The notes under the pieces were generated by a model. That model searched no databases and had not been told where the DNA came from. It worked only from the letters and a program-made list of their open reading frames with translations. A program made the position numbers and the translations under genes. This document shows positions 49,616 through 60,191 of a DNA stretch of 64,000 nt, in pieces. The stretch is from Triparma columacea (taxonomy: Eukaryota; Sar; Bolidophyceae; Parmales; Triparmaceae), in contig BRYA01000385.1 in NCBI GenBank assembly GCA_030267965.1, positions 22,905 through 86,904 on the forward strand, in the 5' to 3' direction. Within the stretch, counting starts at the first letter, position 1, and each line of letters begins with the position of its first letter.

Positions 49616-50318
49616 TTAGGATGGGTTTTGGAAGGTTGTATGGCATATATTAAGTGTCGCAATTAAGGGCGAGTTGGGTTCAGCCGCTAATCCCTAAACT
49701 TCTTCTTCGTATAAATTCAAATATGCCATTTTTGGTGTGATGTTGATGTCTGGACGGGCACTGCAGATCAAATCGGTCAAATCCAAATCAATTTGCTTTG
49801 AAGCAATCTCCCTCTCTCATTATCCGCCTTCGTAGCAGAAAAATTATAGAACAAGACACATACTTAGACTAATCATCGATTAAAGACACTTTTAAGTGAA
49901 TAAGTAGCCTGACTGACTAAAAAAAGGCCTCCCATAAATTCGCAACCGTCTCATTTGAACAAGTGTGAGTGACATATTCATTTTACGGACATTCAATTCA
50001 CATCGCTCGTTATATTATAGATATATACACTCAATTTGTACCCTAAATTACGTCTAAACTATTCGAACATGAAAATAAATGGACATCCTCAAACTCCTTC
50101 GAAACGACCTTCGCTAAAGGAGCTTCAATTCAATCTCAATTCAATCTCCATTCAATCTCTATTCAACATTCATTCAACCTCAATTACGTACAACTATCTA
50201 ACACCTCCTACTTATTCACATCCTGCCCATTCATTCCCCAGGTTGTCTCCTTCATCCTTCAAATTCTATTCACCCTCCCTCAAACATCCAAAAGCCCCCA
50301 TAGAAACAAAGACAAAGA
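49616..50318. other. Intergenic, A/T-rich
   Basis: No convincing gene. Bases 50095-50240 are a Phe/Ile/Asn-type low-complexity tract with the imperfect repeat CAATTCAATCTC. It may be the 5' leader of the next frame. Confidence 0.5.
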
Positions 50319-51239
50319 ATGCTCCCCCACCTTCAAAGCCCCCCCCCCCTCTCCCTCCCCCACACCGTCTCCAGCTCCTCCACATTATCCACCTCTTCAA
50401 GCTCCTCCTCCCCCTCCTCCTCCCGCTCCTCCTCCCCCTCCACCCCCTACTCTGTAGTGTCCTCCACCGTAACCTCCCCCCCCGTTCCCCTCTCCGCCTC
50501 CCCTCTCCTTCCCCCCTCTTCCTCCTCCTCCACCTCCACCTCCGCCTCCGCCTCCGCCGCAACAACCACCTCCTCCTCCTCCCCAGCCCTCCCCGCCCCT
50601 TCCCCAGGTGACGAGATTGTAGTCCAGAGGCGCATGCTCCGTCGTCGGAACGTCTTCAAGGGTAGGACCAAGCTAGAGGAGGGGAGCAGGAAGAGGAGGA
50701 GGGACCAAGGGGAGAGGCAGCAGGGGGAAGCGGGGACGAGGGGAGGAGATGGACAGATGAACAAGGGAGGAACGCAGGAGGAAAGGCAGACAGCAGACGA
50801 AGAGGAAGAGGAAGACGAAGACTCATCCTCCTCATCATCATCATCATCATCATCGAAGCCAGCCTCCAAGGGTAGCGGTCGGGTTTCAGATCAATCCTCG
50901 GTCTGTCGTGTAAACTCCGGTGCAAAGTCCTCCTCCTCCTCCTCCTCCTCCTCGTCATCAGTCGTTCCCCAGAGCCCTAGGGAAACAAAGGGTTCCGGAG
51001 GTCGTATATCCTTCGACCTTGACTCCTCTCAAAGTAGCAAAGACTCTTGCCACCACGAATCATCAGCCCCACCGGGTATGAACACCCCCAACCTAAGACC
51101 ACTAACTAGGAGCCACTCACTGACACCGTGGGAAGGAGAGACGAGGGAAAGGAAGGAGGAGAGAGGGGAGTGCCCGAGGAATACTCCGCTGAAAATGGAA
51201 GATAGGAAAAGGGGGAGGGGGTGGGACAGATATGAATGA
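50319..51239 (+). CDS. Low-complexity Ser-rich, basic/acidic protein (hypothetical)
   Basis: A 306-residue frame from ATG at 50319. It is mostly poly-Ser and Pro-rich, but the part from GDEIVVQRRMLRRRNVFKG onward has mixed composition. It includes a basic block, an Asp/Glu block before a Ser run, and a C-terminal TPNLRPLTRSHSLTPWEG. Trinucleotide runs (TCC, TCA) make the frame long by chance on both strands, so only the non-repetitive C-terminal half gives real support. Disordered nuclear or signalling proteins can look like this. No family is recognised. Confidence 0.4.
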   Translation: MLPHLQSPPPLSLPHTVSSSSTLSTSSSSSSPSSSRSSSPSTPYSVVSSTVTSPPVPLSASPLLPPSSSSSTSTSASASAATTTSSSSPALPAPSPGDEIVVQRRMLRRRNVFKGRTKLEEGSRKRRRDQGERQQGEAGTRGGDGQMNKGGTQEERQTADEEEEEDEDSSSSSSSSSSSKPASKGSGRVSDQSSVCRVNSGAKSSSSSSSSSSSVVPQSPRETKGSGGRISFDLDSSQSSKDSCHHESSAPPGMNTPNLRPLTRSHSLTPWEGETRERKEERGECPRNTPLKMEDRKRGRGWDRYE

Positions 51240-51439
51240 AGTTGTGGACCTTTTGTTTTTCGAATTTTACATGAAAGAGGGGGTTTATTAGAAGGGGTAA
51301 CAACACCGGCCGTTCGGTGTGTGTGTGTGTGTGGGGGGGGGGGCTTGCTTGGGAAAGGTCCAACCTTATCTTCTTCTTCTTCTTCTTCTTCCTTGTCTGC
51401 CAACTCTCTGGGTTCGAACTACGCGGGAAGAGAGTCCTA

Positions 51440-52102
51440 CTACTTTGGCTTCTTCTTCTTCTTGTTATCCTTCACCCTCTGGTTCCTATGCTTAGCGTTC
51501 TGCCTTTCCTGCCTCGCCATTATACCTTTTACATCCAATTTACCAACACCACCCCCCCCCCCGGCTAATACTACCCCGGGTGGGGGAGGAAGGGAGGATG
51601 AGGGAAGAGAGGATTGGACGCCGTATTTACTTAAGATTGAGGAACGGACGCTTGTGGACTGGGCGCCGTTCAACTTCACGCGACCGCTGGATGATACTGA
51701 GGACAGGTGGACTACCTTCACTTTGAAGGGAGGCTTTGTTGGGGGGGCTTGAGGTGTTATGGTGGCCTTTTGGGAAAGCTGAGTGTGGAGGGGAGTGTGT
51801 AGGCTTGAGGTTGACGTTGACGTTGGCGATGAGGTTACTAACGAGCTTGTCATTGAGGATGATGTTTGATTATTAGGAGGGACAACGGACCAATTTGGAG
51901 TAGATGCATTTAAGGGAAGAACATGGAAACTCAGAGGCTCAGGGTGGAAGGCTTGCGAAGGTACAGAGGTCGGTGTGTTTGAAGAGGCGTTTGAAGAGGT
52001 GTTTAAAGAGGAGAAAGACGAGGAGAATGTCGGGGTTTGGCTTATTTTCAGTAGATCTAAATTAGGGGACGTTAGATTCGATGGAGGGAAGTTATAGGAC
52101 AT
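51440..52102 (-). CDS. Unknown disordered protein with basic C-terminus, 220 aa
   Basis: Single exon from ATG at 52102 (MSYNFPPSNLTSPNL) to the stop at 51440. Ser/Thr/Pro-rich throughout; a more ordered part reads KPPFKVKVVHLSSVSSSGRV. The C-terminus ends in a basic RNA-binding-like tail (GIMARQERQNAKHRNQRVKD, then poly-Lys), as found in small ribosome-assembly or nuclear proteins. The opposite-strand frame (51321-51752) is poly-Ser and hydrophobic shadow. No family is recognised. Confidence 0.55.
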   Translation of the reverse strand: MSYNFPPSNLTSPNLDLLKISQTPTFSSSFSSLNTSSNASSNTPTSVPSQAFHPEPLSFHVLPLNASTPNWSVVPPNNQTSSSMTSSLVTSSPTSTSTSSLHTPLHTQLSQKATITPQAPPTKPPFKVKVVHLSSVSSSGRVKLNGAQSTSVRSSILSKYGVQSSLPSSSLPPPPGVVLAGGGGGVGKLDVKGIMARQERQNAKHRNQRVKDNKKKKKPK

Positions 52103-52368
52103 TTTCGGGAGGTTGAGTGGGTTGAATACACGGATTTACGCTCTGTTCATATTTAATTTGCTTGGACTATAATTTTGGGCATTTTTTGCTCCTTTTCGGA
52201 TCCTTGGGTCAAGGGGACCACAGGGTCTAGTTCCTACCTCTCCGTCTCCTCCGACAGCTATATCACGTCACCATAGACAACAATTACGACAGAGGAAAAG
52301 TGGGCGGATTCGAGGATTGGGGAAGGAGGGAAGGAGGGTAAAGAGAAAGAATTGCAGTCGCAAAGAAG

Positions 52369-52671
52369 TCAGTTGTAGAGAATCCCCATCGCCTCCTTCA
52401 TACTTCGCGTGTTTGTAAATAGTGGTCCTCGGAAGTCTAACATCGTCTGGTCTACGTGGACGAGGGTGACCCATGCCCTCAGGTCGCAAGACAAAGGTGA
52501 AACCTGCCCCGACTGTTGTTGGCATTCGGGACAGGTGAGAAGGAGCGCAGGGGACTTGAGCGGCAGACCTGACGGTGCCATCGGCCGATCTCGTTCTATA
52601 ACTCTAACCCCGTCGTACGCAGGGCAATTCTCAACATCTGCTCCAGTGTAAATAGAGTTATCTCGGTGCAT
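52369..52671 (-). CDS. Small Cys-containing hypothetical protein, 100 aa
   Basis: ATG at 52671, stop at 52369. It contains ENCPAYDGVRVIERDRP and LLTCPECQQQSGQVSPL, a CxxC pair that could bind metal, and ends KEAMGILYN. It is divergent from the membrane protein gene with only 39 bp between start codons. No homologue is recognised; the frame could be chance, as the opposite strand is also open here. Confidence 0.35.
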   Translation of the reverse strand: MHRDNSIYTGADVENCPAYDGVRVIERDRPMAPSGLPLKSPALLLTCPECQQQSGQVSPLSCDLRAWVTLVHVDQTMLDFRGPLFTNTRSMKEAMGILYN

Positions 52672-52710
52672 GAGAGGAGAATAGGTACATCAAATGACGG
52701 TGGTTTGACA

Positions 52711-54530
52711 ATGTCGGCGTATGATGAAATCTCGTCAGGATCTGGAGCCTATGAGGGTAATGAAGATCTCAAGGAGACTGTGCAAGAGCTGGGGAAGCAG
52801 ATAACGATACGAAGACGCAAGCAAGTTGTCGAAGCTAAGGAGAAGGAGGAGCGAGACGAAGCAAAAGCGACGAGACGACGAGGAGGGATGGGGGGGAATG
52901 CCATCACGGAAGGTCTCGTTTCAATTCTTGATTTAAGGAAGAAGCAACGGGACGAGAGGTGGATGGGATTTGATGCTACAGATTTTTTTAGGTTCGACAT
53001 GACTATCGTCGAGGCCCTGAAACGCACGTCCGTTTTGATGATAAAGATGCTCTCAATTGTTGGGGTCGCTTCGTTTCTTAACTATGGAATTATTCGGGTC
53101 GTCCGTTTGTACATTCAAGCTGCAAATGACGATGATGCCGCAACCTCGAGTGAATCGACACATGCAGCGAGTGTGGAAATTCTCACCCTTGCTGTAGGCA
53201 CCTGTCAATTTTTCTATTTTGGCATTGTTAGCCTATTCACGGGTTTGAGACTACACCATGCTTTGATCAGCGCAATGATGTATCCGATAGCGTGCATTCC
53301 AATATTCTTCCTCTCCTCTCGCATATCGGGTATTTCTCTTTCAGTCTTTCTCACTGTGTATGGTGGAGTCGCGATTGTACCCGACGCTTACTTTTTCGTG
53401 TCAGGATCAGCCAGGGACAAGGATGTTGCTGCAGCTGAGTCTGCAGAGCGTAACAGGGCAGGTGCTGCCGAAGAAGTCAAGAAGAAAGGCGCCAAGGAAA
53501 CCATCAAATTGATGGCGTTTGTCGCTCTCCCTATCATCTTTGTCTTTGCGGTGATACTCATATACACATTAATCATCTTTCGGTTATTTAGGCTTGTAGA
53601 CTCAAGCTTATGGATGTTGGCCGTCACAATCCTTGCTCAAGCTGTCAAGATTGTGGGGAACAAGATGATGTTGAGTTTGCTGAAGAATATGTCAGGTGCG
53701 TGAATAAGATTCGGTCGCCATTGAAAAGTTAACAGAGAAGGAGCACCAACTAAGTTTCCAACCGCAACTCACAGAACATGCTGATCCTTGGTATTTTGAT
53801 ATGATGTTGTTCTTCTACGAGCAAACAACTGCACTGCTGTGCCGGGTTCTCCAACTGTCGATTGATGATAGAGATACCGCTATCTTCTGTTCAGTTTTTG
53901 GCGCTATTGCTGAGATGGCTGTGCGTGTTTTCTACTTCCAGCTCTTTCTCTCCCACGGCCTAAAGAAGGACGGGCAGTGGGATTCTGACGAGGAAATCTA
54001 CAATTACGCTCTGCGCGGGAAATTGCGCGCCCAAGATAGGTGAGAATGGACTAAAATGAAGAATGCACAGCGACAAATGATGTGCGTGTGAGCGTCGCCG
54101 GGCACATCTCATTGAAAAGTTGCGCTAAACTACCGCGACGCCTTTCGCGACTCACTTCTCTCGTCGCAGTTCAAACGACATGATTGTCGAGTATTTATCA
54201 TCGATTACAGGAGCATTGTACTTGATAGAGCTCCAGAAAGTAGACGTGTTTCAGTTCGCTTCTGATAAAGTCGTTGAAGCGTCGAGGGTATGGTCAATCG
54301 TTTTGGTGCAGCTCCTTCCTGAGCTTCCAATCGACTTCTTTGTAACGTTTCTTGAAATATTCGGCGGCCTTGCCTTAGTGCATGAGGCAAATTGGTCCCA
54401 TAAAACAGGTGTGAGGCAGGTCAAAACGAATTTCTGGTTAGATTTGGGCGATTTTGTCAAGGGCGTAGTGTCGAAACTCATAACTTCGTGTGTCATGTGT
54501 GTCGCAATTTTGATATATTGCCTAAGATAG
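52711..54530 (+). CDS. Polytopic membrane protein of unknown function, 536 aa
   Basis: Exons 52711-53695, 53775-54039 and 54170-54530 join in frame. The N-terminal ~100 residues are charged and cytosolic-looking (GKQITIRRRKQVVEAKEKEE). About eight hydrophobic segments follow, including MLSIVGVASFLNYGIIRVV, ILTLAVGTCQFFYFGIVSLF, LSVFLTVYGGVAIVPDAYFF and LMAFVALPIIFVFAVILIY. A charged loop (DKDVAAAESAERNRAGAAEE) lies in the middle. The final exon ends in a last hydrophobic helix (ITSCVMCVAILIYCLR). No transporter or channel signature is recognised. Exon 2 repeats no domain but keeps reading frame and hydrophobic periodicity. The start at 52711 is preferred to a non-ATG extension. Confidence 0.8.
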
Positions 54531-54623
54531 ACCCAAAGTGGCTAACAATAAAAATCTCTATAGTGTAACATCGAATTATTCTGAAAAATTGCTTATAGCC
54601 GCCGCATTACTGTATTGTTTGGT

Positions 54624-55742
54624 TCACTTCTTCTTCCCCTTCTTCCCCTTCTTGCCCTTCTTCCCCGTCGCACCTGCTCCTTCCGCTACTCCCACCACCG
54701 TTGCTCCCGCCGCCACTCCCTTTCCTGTCTTGGATCTTTTCTTGACCATTGCCTCGCTCTCCCCCCTTTCGTTCAGCGGTCCTGTGCACTGCACCCTGTG
54801 CTCCCTCCAGTGCTTGACCTGGCAATCCTTCGAGCAGTAGGCGACGTTGCGACAGGGACACATTAGGAGCTTGTCGCGGGACTTGGCAGTTAGAGCCTCG
54901 CAAACGAAGCAGCAGAAGGGACGGCCTTGAAGGTAATGTTTCGTGATGTTGGCGATTGTAGGATCTCGTCTGGAAGGATGGAATGAATCGAATTCGTCTC
55001 GAACTACGTCGGAATCGGGCTTTCCGAGATGAAGAAATGTTGTGAACATCTTTATTGCGACATCTCTACTAAGCCTAGGGTGTTCTCCTTCGCACGCTTG
55101 GAGGCAATGATAAAACACATTATCCACGTCGTTGGTGGTTGGAATAGCACCGCGTGTGAGAAACAGCCTACATAAGTCGTGTGCTCCATAACTCATAGTA
55201 AAAACAAGTGGTGAAACAACATGTCCATCAATGTCAACCACTGTCTTGTTCACATTTGCTCCATGATCGAGAAGTGCCATGGCCTGATCAATGTGTCCCC
55301 ATTCAGCAGCAAGCATCAGAAGGTTGGAAAAGTGTTCCACTACCCCTTCGACTCCTAGGTCCATATTAGGGTCAAGTCCATGTTCTAAGAGCAATCTCAA
55401 GATTGTTGAATTGTCACTATTCTTCATTGATGTATCTGCGGCCTCGTACATGGCTTCCTTGTTGTCGAAGCCGGCCTCTAAGGTAAGCTTGACCATCTCA
55501 ACGTTTTCGTAATATGAGGCGATTGTGAGGACTGAAGCTACGGCAGTCCTATCTGAATAAACTCCGAACAAAACCTCAGGACCATGTTCCTTGGCATACC
55601 CCTTGATGCGATCCCAGTCTTGGCCAATAGCCCAGTTTATGCAGCACTGTTGACCGTCTGTCAAATCGTCCAAACTAGATGCTGTCACATTTGTGGTCTC
55701 TGATGATTTGTTTGTCGATTGTACCTCTGATTGTGATTCCAT
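54624..55742 (-). CDS. Ankyrin-repeat MYND zinc-finger protein, paralogue 2, 372 aa
   Basis: Single exon from ATG at 55742. Ankyrin-type repeats (NSTILRLLLEHGLDPNMDL; MALLDHGANVNKTVVD) precede a complete MYND finger (CFVCEA, LMCPCRNVAYCSKDC, HWREHRVQC) and a Lys/Gly tail. Closely similar to the copies at 9755 and 56050 over its whole length, with the main differences in the ankyrin loops. Shared 3' flank (CTGAAAAATTGCTTATAGCC) and 5' flank mark a duplicated unit. Probably a protein-interaction adaptor. Confidence 0.9.
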   Translation of the reverse strand: MESQSEVQSTNKSSETTNVTASSLDDLTDGQQCCINWAIGQDWDRIKGYAKEHGPEVLFGVYSDRTAVASVLTIASYYENVEMVKLTLEAGFDNKEAMYEAADTSMKNSDNSTILRLLLEHGLDPNMDLGVEGVVEHFSNLLMLAAEWGHIDQAMALLDHGANVNKTVVDIDGHVVSPLVFTMSYGAHDLCRLFLTRGAIPTTNDVDNVFYHCLQACEGEHPRLSRDVAIKMFTTFLHLGKPDSDVVRDEFDSFHPSRRDPTIANITKHYLQGRPFCCFVCEALTAKSRDKLLMCPCRNVAYCSKDCQVKHWREHRVQCTGPLNERGESEAMVKKRSKTGKGVAAGATVVGVAEGAGATGKKGKKGKKGKKK

Positions 55743-56049
55743 TTTTGAGCGAACCTATCCCAAGTGTAAGTTTATAGCGGCGAATTACGATGTGAAAGTG
55801 ATCCAGAAAGGCTTGAGAGTACTCCACTTAGGCAGAAGTGTCGTGTAGGTGCTAATATTGGAGTCCACCTCTGAGAAAGTTTCTCCTTGGACAACAGAAT
55901 TGGAAGCGAAAAGCGAAAGGAGGGGTCAAAAATTAGTTGGAGAAATTCATTGTTCATTCTCACGCTAATCGCAATAAAAAAATAAGCAATTTGATGTCAT
56001 CGAATTCTGAAAAATTGCTTATAGCCGCCGCATTACCGTATTGTTTGGT

Positions 56050-57195
56050 TCACTTCTTCTTCCCCTTCTTGCCCTTCTTGCCCTTCTTCCCCGTCGCACC
56101 TGCTCCTTCCGCTACTCCCACCACCGTTGCTCCCGCCGCCACTCCCTTCCCCGTCTTGGATCTTTTCTTGACCATCGCCTCGCTCTCCCCCCTTTCATTC
56201 AGCGGTCCCGTGCATAGCACCTTGTGCTCCCTCCAGTGCTTGAGCTGGCACTCCTTCGAGCAGTAGGCGACGTTGCGGCAGGGACACATTAGGAGCTTGT
56301 CACGCTCCTTGGCGGTTAGAGCCTCGCAAATGAAGCAGCAGAAGGGACGGCCTTTAAGGTACTGTTTCGTGATGTTGTTCATTGTAGGATCTCGTTTGGA
56401 AGGTGGATTGAAACACGGATATAAATCGAACGTGTCTCGAAGTACGTCAGAATCGGGCTTTCCGAGATGAAGAAATGTCACGAACATCTTTATCGCGACA
56501 TCTCTACTAAGCCTAGGGAGTAGTTCTCCTTTGCACGCTCTGAGGCAATGACCAAACGCATACTGCACGTCGTTGGTGGTTGGGATAGCACCGCGCGTGA
56601 GAAACAACCTGAATATGCCGTGTGCTCCATAAGTCATGGCAATAGCAAGTGGCGAAAGAGTGATTCCATGATCAGGGTGAACCACTGGCTTGTTCACATT
56701 TGCTCCGTGATCGAGAAGCGCTACGGCCTGATTGATGTGGCCGTATTCAGCAGCAATCTCCAAAAGGTTAGGGGAAAAGCCTTCCACCACCCCTTCGAAT
56801 CGAAGGTCCATATTAGGGTCAAGTCCATGTTCTAAGAGCAATCTCAAGATTGTTGAATTGTCATCACTATTCTTCATTGCTACCTGAGCGGCCAAGTGCA
56901 TGGCTTCCTTGTTGTCGAATCCGGCCCCTAAGATAAACTTAACCATCTCAACGTTTTGGTATTGTGAGGCCTCCGTGAGGACTGAATATAACCCACCACT
57001 ATCTGAATAAACTCCCAACAAAACCTCAGCACCATGGTGGATGGCACATTCTATGATGCGATCCCAGTCTTGGTCATCTAAAGCCCATTCTATGCACGAC
57101 TGTTGACCTTCTGTCAAATCGTCCAAACTATATACTGTCACATTTGTGGTCTCTGATGAATTGTGTGACGATTGTACCTCTGATTGTGATTCCAT
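56050..57195 (-). CDS. Ankyrin-repeat MYND zinc-finger protein, paralogue 3, 381 aa
   Basis: Single exon from ATG at 57195, tandem to paralogue 2 with about 300 bp between. The MYND ligands are intact (CFICEA, LMCPCRNVAYCSKEC, HWREHKVLC). The ankyrin region carries small in-frame insertions relative to the others, such as an extra Asp in DDNSTILRLLLEHG and Asp-His-Gly in VHPDHGITLSPLA. A (GT)n run lies in its 5' flank at about 57223-57257. Confidence 0.9.
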   Translation of the reverse strand: MESQSEVQSSHNSSETTNVTVYSLDDLTEGQQSCIEWALDDQDWDRIIECAIHHGAEVLLGVYSDSGGLYSVLTEASQYQNVEMVKFILGAGFDNKEAMHLAAQVAMKNSDDNSTILRLLLEHGLDPNMDLRFEGVVEGFSPNLLEIAAEYGHINQAVALLDHGANVNKPVVHPDHGITLSPLAIAMTYGAHGIFRLFLTRGAIPTTNDVQYAFGHCLRACKGELLPRLSRDVAIKMFVTFLHLGKPDSDVLRDTFDLYPCFNPPSKRDPTMNNITKQYLKGRPFCCFICEALTAKERDKLLMCPCRNVAYCSKECQLKHWREHKVLCTGPLNERGESEAMVKKRSKTGKGVAAGATVVGVAEGAGATGKKGKKGKKGKKK

Positions 57196-58354
57196 TTTTG
57201 AGCGAACCTATCCCGAATATAAGTTTATGTGTGTGTGTATGTGTGTGTGTGTGTTTGTAGCCGGAAAATTACGACGCTTAACTTATCAAGAAAGCCTTCA
57301 AGCTACTCCACTTAGGGAAGTGTCGTGTAGGTGCTAATATTGGAGTCCAACCAAAACTGCCGCCACCCTCGAGAAAGTTTCTTGAAAGCAGTGGAAGCAG
57401 GAGGGGACAAAATTTAGTAGGAGAAATACGAAATTGTTTATTCTCACGCTCATTGTGCAATCTTCGTACGATCATAAATACCTCTCACCTGAACAAGTAC
57501 CGTGTCGCTGCTTGTTTCACATTAAATAATGACAATTTTCTCCGAAAAACAACAGTCTTGAACACGACGAGATAAGTTTTTACATATCGGGCGGTTATGT
57601 AATACCAAATTCAGCTGGACATTTAAATCGTTTCGTTGTTTCCCATGTTCTCTAACAGCCCCTTTCCTAGTCGAAATCCATCCTCCTCTTCCGAGTCAGC
57701 TGGTGATCCAGCCTTGAGTTATTCTTCTCTCCCCTCTTTATCCTTTCAAATCAGTGTTAACGCAATTTGGATACACAATATAGTTGTTTTAGGCGTAATA
57801 TTAGCCCACACCCAGTACATAGTTGTTTAGTAGTTGTTCTGTGTCAAAAAGGAGTCTAGCCCATCCACACATTTTCGAGGGGTGGGATTTATTGATCTGT
57901 TTTATTTCATCAATTGTTGTACAAGTGGATATATAGATATACCTACTTCTGGTTCTCGAGTACAGGGTGACAAACGTCTCAGCAGGTGAGGGCGCGGCTA
58001 GCGAAGTGAGGCGCAAGATGGATTGTCTATGAGGGAGCGAATGGAAGGGCTAACTGGAGGAGCGCAGTGGGTACATTAGCAATGAAACCAATCTCTTGTG
58101 GCGTGGAGTGAGCCCTACGCGAGGAGCCCTACGCTTGGAACAAACACTGTACGCTCAGAACCAGCAACACTATACTCGGAGGACAACATTTTCACCCATC
58201 ATCCCCAACCCCGTCGCTTGGCTCCTTGCTTCTCGCTTTGCTTCTCGCTCTGCTTCTCATAGAGCCCCTCCTCCACCTCCTCCACACCCTCCACACCCTC
58301 CACACCCTCCCAACACACCCTCCACACACCAGCAAGAGGAGGAGAGGAGCAAAT
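57196..58354. other. Intergenic with microsatellite and conserved element copy B
   Basis: A GT microsatellite lies at about 57223-57257. Bases 57310-57350 encode the DSNISTYTTL remnant. The ~170-bp conserved element copy B is at 57478-57644. A 64-codon plus frame (57636-57830) follows it with no recognisable domain. Bases 58210-58330 contain CTTCTCGCTTTGCTTCTCGC and (CCACACCCT)n units, probably an untranslated leader of the prenyl synthase gene. Confidence 0.55.
57478..57644 (+). repeat. ~170-bp conserved element, copy B
   Basis: Ordered blocks CAAGTACCGTG, GCTGCTTGTTT, TTTTCTCCGAAAAA, ATCGGGCGGTTATGTAAT and TGGACATTTAAATCGTTTCG match copy A on the minus strand of 27251-27420. Both are followed downstream by a pyrimidine-rich stretch ending in AG, as if an intron acceptor came next. 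Confidence 0.7.
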
Positions 58355-59782
58355 ATGATAGTCAGAAGTTTCCCAAAACTGAATACAGCATTAGCATCAC
58401 CATTAATATCACCTTTAGTACAAACGGGAATAAAAACGGGCATAAAGTCAGGTATCAACGAAGCCAAGTTCCCAACATCATCAGCCCTACTACCAGAACA
58501 AGATGGACAAGTTGACGTGCCAATCAATGACATTGAAGGAGCAGGATTAAGAGACCAACTCGTGGATTGGGGAATCGGACTGCAACCAAAGGGCACGCTA
58601 GGAGAGGGCACGGGGGTTAATCCGTTTACTAATGTTAAGGAAGAGGTAAGAAGGACAGAAGATAGGGACAGAAGATAGGGTTAGGAACAGAATCAACAAC
58701 AGAATCAACAACAGAATCAACAACAGAATCAACAACAGAATCAACAACCGCAACAATATACAACTGCAGCGACAATATGCAACTTCAAAGACAATCCAGC
58801 GCTTCACCACCACCACCCTCCCTCCAAACTAATCCCCCCTCCCCCCCTTCCCCACACCCAGATCTCCAACCTGGACTCGGAAATGCTCCGTCTTATTGAC
58901 ACAAAACCATCAGCCCTAAAGGAGGCCGCCGGTTACTTCTGGGGTCTCCGTTCCGGTGGCAAGAAGATCCGTCCCGCTGTCCTCTTCCTAATCTCCAAGT
59001 CCCTCCCCTCCACCGGTGCCACCGTCCTACCAACGCAGAGGAGGCTCGCATGCATAACAGAGATGATACACACGGCAAGCCTCTTCCACGACGACGTCAT
59101 TGACAAGGGCGAGATAAGAAGGGGGAATAAGACAGCCAACGAAATGTTCGGGAACAAAATGGCCATCTTAGGGGGGGACTTCCTACTAGCAAAGGCCAGC
59201 GTTAGCCTGGCGCGGCTCAGGAACCTAGAGGTTACGGAGCTTATGAGCGGAGTCATCGAGCACCTGGTAAGGGGTGAGGTTATGCAGATCAAGGGTGGAG
59301 GTGGACTCGACGGGTACTTGGGGAAGAACTTCTTCAAGACCTCGTCACTCATTGCTAACTCGGCCATGTCGACGGCGATACTTGGGGACGCGCCGGCGGA
59401 GTATGTAAGGGAGTCGTACCTGTACGGGAAGTACCTAGGAAACGCGTTCCAGCTCGTTGATGACGTACTAGACTTTGAGGGGAACGTTGAGGTACTCGGG
59501 AAGGAGAGGTACGGGGACTTGAGGAGCGGGCTGGCCACTGGACCGGCGCTGTTCGCGGAGGAAACGAGGCCGGAGATGAGGGAATTGAGACTGAGGAAAT
59601 TCAGGGGGGGGGGTGATATACAGAGGGCTCTCGACATCATCTACAGCACGGACGCGATTGAAAGGACGAAGGACCTTGCGAGGGTTAACGCGGAAATGGC
59701 GAGGGATGTTGTGGAAGGGTGGGGAGGGGAGAGGGACGCACTTAGGGAACTCTGTAGGATCGTGGTTGATAGAGAGAAATAG
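58355..59782 (+). CDS. Trans-polyprenyl diphosphate synthase, 403 aa
   Basis: Exons 58355-58645 and 58862-59782 join in frame. The first ~95 residues look like a mitochondrial or plastid presequence and linker (MIVRSFPKLNTALASPLISP). The enzyme domain carries GGKKIRPAVL, the first Asp-rich motif LFHDDVIDKGEIRRGNKT (DDxxD) and the second FQLVDDVLDFEG (DDxxD). It resembles solanesyl/COQ1-type long-chain synthases that make the side chain of ubiquinone or plastoquinone from IPP; the chain length cannot be told. The intron contains five 15-bp AACAGAATCAACAAC-type repeats (58685-58750). Confidence 0.9.
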
Positions 59783-59913
59783 GAGGAAGGAGAGAGAGGG
59801 GAAATGAAATAAATGGAGGGATTCGGGACGTTTTCGAATAACTAATTCAAAACTGAAGACGAAAAATCTTTTTAAAAACCCCAACCCCAACCCCCTTGCG
59901 CCCCACATCGCCC

Positions 59914-60159
59914 CTAGCTCTGCATGCATCCCTCCTCCTGTATCCTTTTCCTAGCGTCTTTAGCCTTCGTAACCAAGCTTTTCTTCCCATTAGTCCTACG
60001 TTTCCGAGGTTTCCTTACCATAACCTCCTCCCCCGCTCCACCGCCATTAGCCTCGGCAGTTGGAGACGTACTACCGAAAAGCTGCTTAGGCTGAGGGTTG
60101 GAATCTAGGAAACCTACGCTACCATTCTTATCCTCACCCTCCCCCTCCTCCTCTACCAC

Positions 60160-60191
<32 letters not shown>

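Noticed and set aside
54570..56266. Plus-strand frames LLIAAALPYCLVHFFFPF and similar
   Set aside because: Antisense of the Lys/Gly tail of the ankyrin-MYND genes.
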